Shown here in pieces: positions 47,101 to 56,301 of a stretch of DNA of 64,000 bases. The stretch comes from Verrucomicrobiales bacterium (GTDB lineage: Bacteria > Verrucomicrobiota > Verrucomicrobiia > Verrucomicrobiales > DEV007), in contig JAEUHH010000016.1 of assembly GCA_016795505.1 (NCBI GenBank), forward strand, positions 1 to 64,000, written 5' to 3'. The notes under the pieces were generated by a model. It was not told the origin of the DNA and ran no database searches. It saw only the letters and a list, made by a program, of their open reading frames with translations. Numbering within the stretch: the stretch's first letter is position 1; every line of letters starts with the position of its first letter. Position numbers and translations under genes: made by a program.

Positions 47101-49722
47101 GCGATACCCCACTTGGGAAAACTCACCACCAGAGTCACCACCCTTGATGAGCACAGAATCCGCGAACAGGTTCGTCTGTCCCCGGGCGCTGCCCACTTCC
47201 ACAGGCTCGAGATTCGCATCGTTGAACATGATCCGGCTGCCCGCCGCACCCCAGTTCCCAAATTGCCCCACGATCGGCGTTCCATCCGGAGCGATGAAGT
47301 CAGCAGCGCTCACGTAGCTGCTCAGCGCCTGCGGATTGCCCGGATTCGGCAAACCGGCCGGCAACGTACCGTCCCAACCGGCCACCAATGTGATGTTGCC
47401 TGTGCGACCCGCATCAGTCATCCCGTGATTCTTGATGTCGCCATTCACGAAAATATTGTTGTGGGCAAGGAATGTCAGCGAGTTCGGGCTGTCATAAAGG
47501 ACGTTGGCTCCCGCACCGATCGTGATATCGCCCACGCCGCCGACACCGCCGCCCGTATGGACGATGATGTTGTTCAAAGCCAAAAAGCTGACCAAAACCG
47601 CGTCGCTAATGGTGCCTGAACCCGCGCCCACCGTCACATCCACCGGGTCGATCAAAAACACCCCGTTCTGCCCGTTGGCAGCCAGCGTGCTAACCATGCC
47701 ACCCACTTCGAGATCTTCCTTCCCGGACACTTCCACAAAACCACCGTTGCCCGTCGCGCCGAAGGCCTGGGCGGAGATGTCGCCGCGGTAGAAGGTGCTG
47801 CCGTTCGACCACACCACGGCATTGCCGCCGTTGCCGCCTTCCATGGCGTCCACCTTCACGCGGGCACCATCCTGCACCACGGTGCTGGAGGAATTCCGGA
47901 TCGAGCGGTTACGCCCCTGGTAGCTGCCGCCGATATTCACCTCGCCACCGCCGTTCCGGCCCGAGGCATTGATGTCGGCCGCGCTGCCGATGATGACCTG
48001 ATCACCCGTCGTCGTGATCCGTCCGCCGAGGCCGTTCAGACCCGTCGCCGACAGATCGCCCGACATCGTGGTGGTTCCGGCCGAATCCAGCAAAATCGTT
48101 CCACCGCTCGCCCCGCTGGCGTTGACCCCGGCGTCTTCGCCCACATTCACGCCACCGCCGTTGCCTTGGATGATCACACGCCCGCCGGCACCATTCGCAC
48201 CGCGCGCATCAATGGCGCCGTCGATGTTTACCCGGTCGGCATTGATCTGGTTCATCCCGCCGACTCCCTGGCTGCTCACATCGATGCCACCCGTGGCGCC
48301 GACGCTCACCTCGTTGCCATTGATCAGCACCGAGCCGCCCGTGGCATTGGCACCGGTCGCGCTGACCGCGCCGTTCACATTCACCGCGTTGCCGATGAAA
48401 TTCACCCGGCCGCCCGCGTTGCCGCCGTTGGCCGACACCGTCGAACCCGCCGCCGTCGTCACCGTGCCGCCCTGCATCAGGACCGTGCCACCCGCCTGGG
48501 CGCCGTTCGCGGTCACCTGGCCCTGCACATTCACCACACTGGAGCCATTGCCCATCAGTTGGACCGTGCCGCCGTTGCCGACGCTGCCATTCGCCGAAAC
48601 CTTTGCGTTCGGGCCGACCGTGATGGCCGTGGTGCTCTCCGGCGAGCCGAGTTGCACAAAGCCGCCGCTGGCCCCGTTGGCGGAAACGGTCCCGCCCATC
48701 ACATTGACCACATCGCCGAGCACCGTCACCGTCCCGCCATTGCGGTTGCCGCGACCGTCGGCCGCCACGCGGCCATCGACCAGATTCACCGTGCCGCCGA
48801 CACCGCCGTCGATCAGGATCTCGCCGCCGGAGCCATCGCGGTTGTTCGCCTCGATCGTACCGGTGTTTTCAATCGTTCCGCCGGTCGTGCCATTGCCCGC
48901 CGCGCTCAGGATCACCCGGCCATTGCGACGGCTGGCGCCATTCGCCCGCACGAGGCCCGTGTTCTGGATCGCCAGGGCGTAGACGTTACCATGCGCCTTG
49001 AATTCCACCGACGCTCCCGTCACCGTGCCCGTGTTCTTGATGCCGGTCTGGCCGCCCGAACCGGGACCGACGACGGAAATCCGTGAGTCACCGATCGTAT
49101 CGACCACAAATTCGCCGCCCGCGCCAAAGGCCACCGTGCCATCCGGCGCGCCGACTGTGCCCGAGTTGTCGACCATGTTCGCCAGCAGAACCACGTCACC
49201 GCCACGCGAGGTGATGGTGCCCAGGTTCGTCACCGCCGCCGTCGAGCTGCCCTTGAAAGTCATTGATCCTCCGTCGAGGAAGTCCCCGTCGGAGATATCC
49301 AGCGTCGACAGCACGGCCAGACCGCCGATGTCCACCATCCCGCCGCTGCCGACCAGAATGCCGTTCTGGTTCACCAGGATCACCCCGCCATTGGCCTGCA
49401 GGGTGCCCAAAATCGTCGACGGATTCCCACTCACCACCCGGTTCAGCGCCACCGCGTCCTTGCCCGGCTGGATGAACTGCGTCAGTTCGCCCGCCCCGAT
49501 CGAGAAATCCTGCCAGTTGATGATCGCCTTGTTCGAGCTCTGCTGGATCTTCAGATGCCCCGGCGTCAGGTCGTCGATCACGATGCCGCCATGCACCACC
49601 GTCGCCCCCGTGGGATTTGACCGGGCCGCCTGGGGCAGCAGGATGAGTCCGGGCGTCAAGGCCACCAAAATCAGGGCCTGGAGCCGGTGCGCTCGCCGAA
49701 GCATCTTCGTCATCGCCTTCAT
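41182..49722 (-). CDS. Giant two-partner secretion exoprotein TpsA (copy 2)
   Basis: 2846 aa. The signal peptide is residues 1-35 (MKAMTKMLRRAHRLQALILV...). TPS domain: NPTGATVVHGG, NKAIINWQDFSIGAGELTQFIQP, GTLQANGGVILVNQNGILVG, MVDIGGLAVLSTLDI. A long region of short NG/GG rungs runs to the STFYRGDISAQAFG...FVEVSGKEDL motif (about 47.7-47.8 kb). Then come about 20 repeat units keyed by (F/Y)-(A/T)-x-(I/L/V)-G-H-G-G, 13 of them with exact GHGG, at about 42.03-46.9 kb. These are interrupted by four modules ending in x-F-x-(L/V/I)-S-T-T/A-x-G-G-A-x. The C-terminal domain is PFDYFPFIFTDKYDSFDRD, acidic, YGQFWTYN...YSSYRVFGVP. First gene of the tpsA2-tpsA1-tpsB unit; the 257 bp upstream should hold the promoter, but I could not fix a -35/-10 pair. 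Confidence 0.9.
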   Translation of the reverse strand: MKAMTKMLRRAHRLQALILVALTPGLILLPQAARSNPTGATVVHGGIVIDDLTPGHLKIQQSSNKAIINWQDFSIGAGELTQFIQPGKDAVALNRVVSGNPSTILGTLQANGGVILVNQNGILVGSGGMVDIGGLAVLSTLDISDGDFLDGGSMTFKGSSTAAVTNLGTITSRGGDVVLLANMVDNSGTVGAPDGTVAFGAGGEFVVDTIGDSRISVVGPGSGGQTGIKNTGTVTGASVEFKAHGNVYALAIQNTGLVRANGASRRNGRVILSAAGNGTTGGTIENTGTIEANNRDGSGGEILIDGGVGGTVNLVDGRVAADGRGNRNGGTVTVLGDVVNVMGGTVSANGASGGFVQLGSPESTTAITVGPNAKVSANGSVGNGGTVQLMGNGSSVVNVQGQVTANGAQAGGTVLMQGGTVTTAAGSTVSANGGNAGGRVNFIGNAVNVNGAVSATGANATGGSVLINGNEVSVGATGGIDVSSQGVGGMNQINADRVNIDGAIDARGANGAGGRVIIQGNGGGVNVGEDAGVNASGASGGTILLDSAGTTTMSGDLSATGLNGLGGRITTTGDQVIIGSAADINASGRNGGGEVNIGGSYQGRNRSIRNSSSTVVQDGARVKVDAMEGGNGGNAVVWSNGSTFYRGDISAQAFGATGNGGFVEVSGKEDLEVGGMVSTLAANGQNGVFLIDPVDVTVGAGSGTISDAVLVSFLALNNIIVHTGGGVGGVGDITIGAGANVLYDSPNSLTFLAHNNIFVNGDIKNHGMTDAGRTGNITLVAGWDGTLPAGLPNPGNPQALSSYVSAADFIAPDGTPIVGQFGNWGAAGSRIMFNDANLEPVEVGSARGQTNLFADSVLIKGGDSGGEFSQVGYRRTTDLRDTSFFGALAIPNGTVVNAADPAVIAARAHAASQIVDGDINVSGKTVVAVYVDPQSNTTDGVKTVNRVYTMIGHGGMREDDDDMDNRGGTDFGSDSGQVLAGDGANSGNITVYGGSAVIVQAGRQETFAQIGHGGYADDAPNASASQQYFVNTPATRGDGAVLGLNNIIGDMSGNITITAGALEVEAGLYDQAFAQIGHGGIRIRGEHSGDINITTTLGDVKATAAPDLVGAGSKTNFADGAWDNERGFSYVQVGHGGVDSDHLMALPARAGLQILQPDGTFVASTTATATSNPGDGIAINPATGRAYGHNGNINVIGAGKVAFTASGDNGYAMLGHGGNLTSGDHYGDINVEARAGGVIFDRIAAQVDQRGADRRQVGDRAFVQLGHGGYASNGGMTGDISVSATGNVEFYGGRNQSFAMIGHGGLADTGTSTVGGQGTLKGPNQAQGTHTGDITVNAGGDIKFRSGFGFGNLAFSMIGHGGYRQIADILDPTVVGGGASAADQQGHNGDINITAGGDIDFAAGQVDGEILPGQEAFGIEKNIQTSFTMVGHGGYESFGDHWGEINVTAGGDLKAAARGGWDGVSIEGNNIGPANPLGVNADQRGTPRLGVNEDDALNGFFNFAQIGHGGFNTAHRPTSVVQTQGGALLEVSGNQATDTYFTVNPHGFAVGQQVAFYNIAGGTGMANNTLYFVVATPTANSFQVSTTAGGAPLNFTANLQRQTSNSSGKLGEGLGTFGPSDITIDVGGDVRIEAAQKSTIGPTVRDVVTRDPIAANSTTPVVYRDVLGNIVPLSAVVSQFSGIPTIIDRAGTSGSEATDTFQIWQGTNVWDRATQAPPADGSVVRFTSLNGGTGLAVNTDYFVINSNAGANTFQLSTTAGGAAINFTTNLLGGNMTVNGIPVGGERWHMPAAVMSAQDSYAMIGHGGRSSDYTNGGVTSSLALKGDTMGHRGNISITAGGGVEVIATDIDLEVGLSQALNIDVDDGRDGTIDRVIRVGNATPFEERLGTVGGLSGTDTRSQLNFSFNSRNFAMIGNGGWTSRGDHQGNITINGGKTAGGVGLNLLAGEDAQSFAQIGMGGYDSDGFNSTGNLNSDNFRLNDTGSSGTLYVNVDGDVTLHGGGMNNHVAGKPGTVTANMGDGDQVVILNDGSSFSYAMLGNGGYANGGTQSGDITLVSNEGGVTVKGGKSARFSFAQIGNGGANTRGAEHNGNVSVVAHGDVIVEGGSPIRDSESSQGELDNPELANASHISHGVANYAQIGHGGWDSDPQGGNLNLQPGTGGFFGDIEVVSITGDVKVLGGGTADATSLSTNDDQVNRGNSAQIGNGGNFTDGDHRGDIRVAAGRDVIVMGAAGSRDGFTQIGHGGLNGGTAATESGNFSGDIEVVAGRDLFMNRGTDTDTGTGGQGLWAIRQHTAGTTTFALWRYSNTLENTAAFSIFPTVPTGVGQPAIPVGTQVTAAFPTGFQVGDKVRFTALTGGTGLAANTTYFVVSVSGNSFELSTTAGGAPIPFTSAITAASMQKLLDITASGATDRITAAGHTFVTGDRIRVTQDVGGLVTTTSYFVRDVVGDTFRISTAQGGAPLDIAADIASGTIARSSAEVVQVFRSTRDGNEVFNNYTKIGHGDHLYRQRGSGSGSAVRNGDIDISVGRDVALSDPANRPYVDEAYTRTNRDMILIGHIDPVNSGSSAFRSTVGHTYIAASRTDPYDTGTGKMSIHPDAVLTSAGAGFFGELRLYMPTPAQNDIRDGAFFNNADYTRTPTPDGTRADEVEATDHELTVGAFGEPDGQFVPEGAYSPSGFGLYTIYYGTTEPVVPPGPGPGPGGGGGGGFLPPTVPPVEPPVIPPFDYFPFIFTDKYDSFDRDEEMLGGDLLAGLFSIFGLDSNEAYEGDEGIRVEGDEILEESPGMFGLGPAQTESEEEEEEDKSGRYLKFTRSMYGQFWTYNIGTNEYSSYRVFGVPAVSRRR

Positions 49723-49979
49723 CGTTTCTGTCTTTCTAAGGTAAAAGGAGGGGTCTCAACCAAGTCTCAACTCGACCTGACCGCGGGTAACCCGGTAAAA
49801 CCGACCACTTTTGGCAAGAAGCGAAACCTTTGTAAACCATAAAATTTCGCCCGGTGAGTTGCTCTTCTGCAATTCTTGTCACCCCGGAGCCCCCCGTGAC
49901 AGCCCCCGGACACTTTTTTTCGCCCATTTTCCGGCCTCCCAGCCCGCGCCCTTTCCCTTGGGCCTCCGGAAAAGCCCGC

Positions 49980-50489
49980 TCAGGCCTCCAGCCCTTTCGG
50001 GAATAAAAAATCCACCAATTCCCCCTGTCCGTAGCCGACCGCGCCCCAAAAAGCGTCCGGGAGCCGGATTCTTGCGACGGCGCAGGTGGGAAAATCGGTC
50101 AAAACCACCGCGTCCGCCGGCTTCAGCAGCAAATAGGCCGCCTCGTGGATGCCCGGATTGTGGCCGAAGAGGACCGCGCTGCCCGCCGTCTCCTCCAGCC
50201 CCTGCACCACCCGCAGAATTTCGTCGGGTCGCGCCAGATACAGCCCCGCTTCTCTCCGAATCGCCCCAGCGGGAAACTCCAGGCCATCCGCCACCAGCCG
50301 CGCCGTCGTCTCGGCCCGCAGCGCCGTGCTCGTCACCATCAGGTCCGGGCGGAGCCCCCGGGCCGCCAGCGCCGCCGCCATCCGGGGAGCGTCCCGTCGG
50401 CCGCGGTCATTCAGCGGGCGGTCGTGATCGTCCAGACCGGCGTCGGCCCAGTCGGATTTCGCATGGCGGATCAGGGTCAATTCTTTCAT
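49980..50489 (-). CDS. sixA: SixA-like phosphohistidine phosphatase
   Basis: 169 aa histidine-phosphatase fold. The catalytic RHAKSDW is at residues 8-14 (RHG-type motif, His9). DRPLNDRGRRDAPRMA (about 22-37) and the second His in LFGHNPGIHEA (about 110-120) are as in SixA. Members remove phosphate from phosphohistidine on phosphotransfer proteins or act on small phospho-compounds. The start at 50489 gives MKELTLIRHAKSDW, the normal N terminus. Divergent from the lactonase gene (111-bp gap). Confidence 0.92.
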   Translation of the reverse strand: MKELTLIRHAKSDWADAGLDDHDRPLNDRGRRDAPRMAAALAARGLRPDLMVTSTALRAETTARLVADGLEFPAGAIRREAGLYLARPDEILRVVQGLEETAGSAVLFGHNPGIHEAAYLLLKPADAVVLTDFPTCAVARIRLPDAFWGAVGYGQGELVDFLFPKGLEA

Positions 50490-50600
50490 GGGATCGGGAA
50501 AAGGTCGCCCATCCTGCCCCCGATCGCGCCCGCTGGCAATCCCGGTCGCACCGTCAGGTCGTGTATTGACGCCGTCCCGCCATCCGGTAGCCTGTCGTCT

Positions 50601-51746
50601 ATGAAACGCCCCGCCCTCCTCGCCGCCCTCAGCCTGCTCCTGTCTCTGCCCAGCCTCCCCGCCGCCGAGACGCTCGTCTACATCGGTACCTACACCCGCG
50701 GCGATGGTGGCAGCGAAGGCATCTACGTCTCCCGCCTCGACCCCGAAACGGGTCGTCTGAGCGCCCCGGAACTGGCCGCCGCCACCACCAATCCCTCTTT
50801 CCTCGATATCCACCCCTCCGGCACCCACCTCTACGCCGTCTCGGAAGTGCCCGAGCACGAGGGCCAGCCCGGCGGAGCCGTCACCGCCTTCCGCGTCGAT
50901 CCCGCCAGCGGCCGGTTGCAGGCCCTCAACGCCCGCTCCAGCCAGGGCGGCGGCCCCTGCCATATTTCGGTCGATCCTTCTGGCCGCTGCGTCGTCGTCG
51001 CCAACTACGGCGGCGGCAGCACCACCAGCTTTCCCCTCGCCGCCGACGGCTCCCTGCTGCCCGCCGGCAGTCACATCCAGCACACCGGCTCCAGTGTGAA
51101 TCCTCGTAGGCAAAAAGAGCCCCACGCACACTCCGCCAACATCAGCGCCGACAGCCGCCACGCGTTTGTCGCCGACCTCGGCATCGATCAGGTCCTCATC
51201 TACCGCCTCGATCCCGCCGCCGGCACCCTCGCCCCGCATGGCAGCGCCAAAATCGCCCCCGGTTCCGGGCCGCGGCATTTTGCCCTCCATCCCAGCGGCA
51301 AATGGGCCTGGGTCATCAACGAACTCACCCTCACTCTGACCGGCTTCGCCTGGAATAATGAAGCCGGCACCCTGACCGAGATCCAGACCATCGGCACCAT
51401 CCCGGATGCCGACCGCAACCGCGAGGGCCTCTCCACCGCCGAAGTCCGCGTCCATCCCAGCGGCCAGTTCGTCTACGGATCGAACCGCGGCCATGACACC
51501 ATTGCCGTTTTCCGGGTCGATCCCGCCACCGGACAACTCAGTCTGGTCGAAATCGAGCCCATTCAGGGGAAAACTCCGCGGAATTTCAATATCGACCCCA
51601 GCGGTCGCTGGCTCCTTGCCGCCGGGCAGGGATCCAACAGCGTCTCCGTTTTCCGCATCGATCCCGCGACCGGCGCCCTCGAATTCACCGGCCAAAAGAT
51701 CGAAGTCGGCACCCCCGTCTGTATCCGGTTCATTGCCCGCCCCTGA
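50601..51746 (+). CDS. Exported beta-propeller lactonase (6-phosphogluconolactonase-like)
   Basis: 381 aa. The signal peptide is residues 1-21 (MKRPALLAALSLLLSLPSLPA). A seven-bladed propeller of the YbhE/Pgl type follows: ETLVYIGTYTRGDGGSEGIYV opens blade 1, and repeats of (F/V)xxDPxxGxL and HPSGxxxY/V run through. NPSFLDIHPSGTHLYAV, GGGPCHISVDPSGRCVVVANYGGGS and GPRHFALHPSGKWAWVINE are family signatures. The cytosolic relative hydrolyses 6-phosphogluconolactone; an exported copy more likely acts on another lactone. Start at ATG 50601. Confidence 0.93.
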   Translation: MKRPALLAALSLLLSLPSLPAAETLVYIGTYTRGDGGSEGIYVSRLDPETGRLSAPELAAATTNPSFLDIHPSGTHLYAVSEVPEHEGQPGGAVTAFRVDPASGRLQALNARSSQGGGPCHISVDPSGRCVVVANYGGGSTTSFPLAADGSLLPAGSHIQHTGSSVNPRRQKEPHAHSANISADSRHAFVADLGIDQVLIYRLDPAAGTLAPHGSAKIAPGSGPRHFALHPSGKWAWVINELTLTLTGFAWNNEAGTLTEIQTIGTIPDADRNREGLSTAEVRVHPSGQFVYGSNRGHDTIAVFRVDPATGQLSLVEIEPIQGKTPRNFNIDPSGRWLLAAGQGSNSVSVFRIDPATGALEFTGQKIEVGTPVCIRFIARP

Positions 51747-51788
51747 TCGAACAGGGTATCATCTCCGATCGAACAGGGTCTGATCGGA
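51744..51788. repeat. GATC-flanked dimer repeat, copy 6
   Basis: TGATCGAACAGGGTATCATC, then TCCGATCGAACAGGGTCTGA, ending ATCGG: two clean direct units between the convergent lactonase and PVC dehydrogenase genes. The first unit overlaps the lactonase stop codon. Confidence 0.85.
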
Positions 51789-51814
51789 ATCAGCGGCCGT
51801 CCACCCTGGGTAAA

Positions 51815-54304
51815 TCACGGCCTTTGCCGCAAAAAGGCGATCAGTTCGGCGATTTGGGCGGGCGTGACCGAATCGGCGAACACGTCCGGCATCAGCGAGG
51901 CGTTCCGCTGGGTTGAAATGGTGGCCCGCTTCCGCAGCAGGGTGCGTTCAACACCCCCGGGCAGCCGCAGGGTCACGCTGGTCGGGGAATCGGAAACCGC
52001 CACGCCAACGAGCGTCTCGCCCCGTGCCGTTTTGACCACGGTCGTCTCGTAGCCGGGCCGCATCGCCTCGTGGGGAAACAGGATGTCGCGGAGGATCACC
52101 TCGGGCGCGCGCTGAAATTCGGCGTCGAGATCGGGCCCGACGCCGGCTCCGATCCCCTGTGCCCGATGGCAGGCGGCACAAAGCCCGGTGAACAGCCCTT
52201 TACCCGCCGCGGGATCGGCCGGCTGCTTCAGGGCGGCGAGAAAATCGGGCAGCCGTTTTTCCACCGCCGCCAACCGCGCCGCGTCGGGGACCGCCGGCAC
52301 GGGCATTTTCAGAGGGTCTGCGACGGGGCGCGATTCCTCCAAGCCGAGTCTCAAGAGGTTGGCGACGTTATCCCCGGCCTGCTTTCCGACCAGACCGGCC
52401 AGTGTCCGCTCGATCTCCCCGACATCGCCGCGGCCGGCGATGATTCCGGCGAGATGTGCCATGACCCGTCCGCTGTTGCCGGGATCGGCAGCCAGAGCCA
52501 GCAGCAGAGCCGACTCCCGTTGATAAGCCGAACTCGCCACGGCGGCATCCATCCAGTCCAGACTGCCATGACGCCGGGCGAGGGCCTCCAGCACCATCGT
52601 CGCCCGCGGATCGCGGCTCTCACCCAGACTGAGGGCAGCCTGCAAGGCCAGCGGGGGCTCCACGGCATCGACGAAGCCGGGCTCCAACAGATCGCTCTCC
52701 ACCTCAGGGGCCGAAGCGAAGCCGGCTTCGTCGGCCGCTCGCAGCGCCGCAGCTCGAAGGGAGGGATCGGGAGACCGCCAGCCCCGCGTGGCGAATCCCT
52801 CCGGCAAGGCGCCGCGTTCCGCGAGTAAGCGGCGCGCGGTCTGGCGTCGCCAGAGGAGTTCGCTGTCCAGCTCACGCGTCAGGGCATCCCCACCCAGGGA
52901 TGCCAGATCCGGCGCGGATTCGGGGGACGCCCCGGCCGGCTCCAACAGCCAGATCCGGCCGCGGTCCCGGCCGTTGATCACACCATACTGCTGCTGGAGG
53001 TGGCGCGGGATTGCCGAATAGTCCTCGATGATCTCGCGGTAGAAGTCGACAATCGCGATGCCTCCCCAGGGCGTGTGGGTGAGGTTCATGGGATGGAACC
53101 ACGCGTCGCGGGAAGGGAGAAACTCACGCGCTTCCTCCCCTTTCGGCCGTTTCAGGCGGAGCCGGGTGCCCTCGCGAACGATCTCGGCGCGGTGAATCAG
53201 GTTCTGTGCCGGCTCGCAGACGAGGTAGTGCCCGTGCAACCCCGGCAGGACCCGGTCGCGGTAGACGAGAGGGCCGCAGGCAGACGTGAAGTAGCCTGAT
53301 GCGGCGGCATCAGACAGGCTGATCTTCCGGTAAAAGGCGAAATACTCGGCATGCTGCTCCCGCTTGATCCGCCACGGATGGGTCGGGGCGATGGGATGGA
53401 CGCGGGTGTCGTCTCCCGCGATGCCATCGAGCACCGGAGCCGGTGCATCGGGATTGCGCGCGAGATAACGCCAGGCGATGGGCGTGACGAAAAGACCGGG
53501 ATGGGTGGTGGTGGTGACGAAGCGGTCGCCGCCCTCGGTGAACGCCATGCCAAAGGTCTTCGTACTGCCGCTGACCGGCTCGATGGCCGACCCATCGGCG
53601 CGGATGCGGAAATCGGTGGCGGGCAGGCTGACTGGTGTCTTTAACCGCGGACCGGTGATGGTGCCTCCCTGCCAGCCGCGTCCGAAATATATCCACCCGT
53701 CGTCGCCCCAGGTCGGGGCGTTGATCCCCCGCTCCAACGCGCCGGTGCCAAAGCCAGTGAAGAGCGTCTCGCACACATCGGGCCGGTCGTCGCCATCGGT
53801 GTCTTTGAGAAACACAATGTCCGGCGCACAGGCCACGATGATGCCCCCATTTCCCGGAGCGATGCCGTAGGCGGGCGGCAGGCCCTCGTCCCAGATGATC
53901 GCGTCGTCCATCGTGCCGTCCCCGTCGGTGTCACGCAACAACTTCACCGTGCCATGGGTCTCGGCTTCGGCTTTTCGTTTGGCCTCATCGCTGGCCTGAA
54001 TGCGCCGGACTTCGAGATCGAGCCGGCCGGTGCGGTTCAACGCTTCGATGTCGTGATGGCCCTCGACATTGTAGCCATGCAGTTCACAGACAAAGAGCCG
54101 CCCACGCTCGTCCCAACAGAGGCCCGACGGCTCCCGGATGAGCGGCTCGCTGGCGAGCAGCCTGACCGCCATGCCCTCCGGCACCCGCATGGCCAACGCA
54201 CTGTCTGTCGGCGACATTGGCTTCGGCGCGTCGTCCGGCTTGGGGATCTCGGCCTGTCCCGTGGCCAGGAGGAGGGCGCCGATCAGGATGATGGAGAGTC
54301 TCAT
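51815..54304 (-). CDS. PVC-type membrane-bound dehydrogenase with C-terminal cytochrome c
   Basis: 829 aa. The signal peptide is residues 1-18. The N-terminal PVC dehydrogenase domain has a beta-propeller-like fold (GMAVRLLASEPLIREPSGLCWDERGRLFVCEL, DTDGDGTMDDAIIWDEGLPPAYGIAPGNGGIIVACAPDIVFLKDTDGDDRPD, about 45-200). HEAT-like helical repeats follow (about 480-680), then a monoheme cytochrome c with CAACH at 709-713 and the downstream family segment HEAMRPGYETTVVKTARGETLVGV. Probably periplasmic oxidation of a sugar or alcohol, with electrons passed to a c-type cytochrome; substrate unknown. Divergent from btaA (183-bp gap). Confidence 0.92.
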   Translation of the reverse strand: MRLSIILIGALLLATGQAEIPKPDDAPKPMSPTDSALAMRVPEGMAVRLLASEPLIREPSGLCWDERGRLFVCELHGYNVEGHHDIEALNRTGRLDLEVRRIQASDEAKRKAEAETHGTVKLLRDTDGDGTMDDAIIWDEGLPPAYGIAPGNGGIIVACAPDIVFLKDTDGDDRPDVCETLFTGFGTGALERGINAPTWGDDGWIYFGRGWQGGTITGPRLKTPVSLPATDFRIRADGSAIEPVSGSTKTFGMAFTEGGDRFVTTTTHPGLFVTPIAWRYLARNPDAPAPVLDGIAGDDTRVHPIAPTHPWRIKREQHAEYFAFYRKISLSDAAASGYFTSACGPLVYRDRVLPGLHGHYLVCEPAQNLIHRAEIVREGTRLRLKRPKGEEAREFLPSRDAWFHPMNLTHTPWGGIAIVDFYREIIEDYSAIPRHLQQQYGVINGRDRGRIWLLEPAGASPESAPDLASLGGDALTRELDSELLWRRQTARRLLAERGALPEGFATRGWRSPDPSLRAAALRAADEAGFASAPEVESDLLEPGFVDAVEPPLALQAALSLGESRDPRATMVLEALARRHGSLDWMDAAVASSAYQRESALLLALAADPGNSGRVMAHLAGIIAGRGDVGEIERTLAGLVGKQAGDNVANLLRLGLEESRPVADPLKMPVPAVPDAARLAAVEKRLPDFLAALKQPADPAAGKGLFTGLCAACHRAQGIGAGVGPDLDAEFQRAPEVILRDILFPHEAMRPGYETTVVKTARGETLVGVAVSDSPTSVTLRLPGGVERTLLRKRATISTQRNASLMPDVFADSVTPAQIAELIAFLRQRP

Positions 54305-54487
54305 AGCAATGACGGAGACACGGCTGAAGCCGCGCGTTCGCTCCCTACCTTGTATCCTGACAGCGCCGCAGCATCACTCCCGCAATTGCGGCTTGGGGCA
54401 CTTCACTGCCGGATATCTGACGGATTCGTTGCATGACGGTGCCTGCGGAAGGGCGGCGAGTTGTTTAAGAGTCCTTTACCGATCGCC

Positions 54488-55659
<1,172 letters not shown>

Positions 55660-55663
<4 letters not shown>

Positions 55664-56283
55664 GCGACTCCATCGAAGCGGACGCTCCACTGGCGGCTTA
55701 CTACCGCTGGCACGCCGGAATCTACGACCTGACGCGGTGGGCCTTTCTCTTCGGCCGCCGCGATCTGATCCGGGTGGTCTCTGAACGCCTCCCGGCCCCC
55801 CGAAAAGTGCTGGAGATCGGCTGCGGCACGGGCAGCAACCTTGTCTCGCTGGCCAGGGCCTTTCCCCGAGCGGAGATCGTCGGCATCGACCTGTCCCGCG
55901 ACATGCTCGATCGGGCGCGGGTGAAGACCGCCCCATTCGGGTGCCGCATCAGCCTGAGGCACCAGGCCTACCTGGGGCCAATCCGCGGCGACGACCCGGG
56001 CTTCGACCTGATCGTGTGCAGCTACTCGCTGTCGATGATCAATCCCGGTTTCGAGACGGTTCTGGCGGCCTGCCGGGAGGATCTCAGCCGCGACGGTTCC
56101 ATCGCCGTGGTCGATTTTCATGAATCGCGCTGGCGCTGGTTCCGCCGCTGGATGGGTGTGAATCATGTCCGCATGGACGGGCAAATCCTGCGTGAGCTGC
56201 GCTCCCATTTTGAGCCCGTCGTTTGCCGGGTGCACCACGGCTACGGCGACCTGTGGCGCTATCTCGTGTTCGTCGGCCGGTAA
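55660..56283 (+). CDS. btaB: Diacylglyceryl homoserine N-methyltransferase (BtaB-like)
   Basis: 207 aa class I methyltransferase. Motif I is VLEIGCGTGSN (50-60), motif II acidic end VGIDLSRDML, and motif IV DLIVCSYSLSMINPG. The N terminus YYRWHAGIYDLTRWAFLFGRR is typical of BtaB and related lipid methyltransferases. It would add three methyl groups to diacylglyceryl homoserine to make DGTS. The assignment rests mainly on its coupling to btaA; by itself it could be any small-molecule methyltransferase. Confidence 0.88.
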
Positions 56284-56301
56284 AGCCGGCCAGCCGATGG
56301 C

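Noticed and set aside
39526-49086. Long plus-strand open frames of 300-565 codons opposite the TpsA genes
   Set aside because: They run antisense to two well-supported giant genes. The Gly/Thr/Asn/Val-rich codons of those genes leave the opposite strand short of stops. Their translations show only low-complexity composition.
33964-49722. Contact-dependent inhibition toxin system
   Set aside because: Both exoproteins end in a conserved acidic domain rather than a variable toxin tip, and there is no immunity gene after them.
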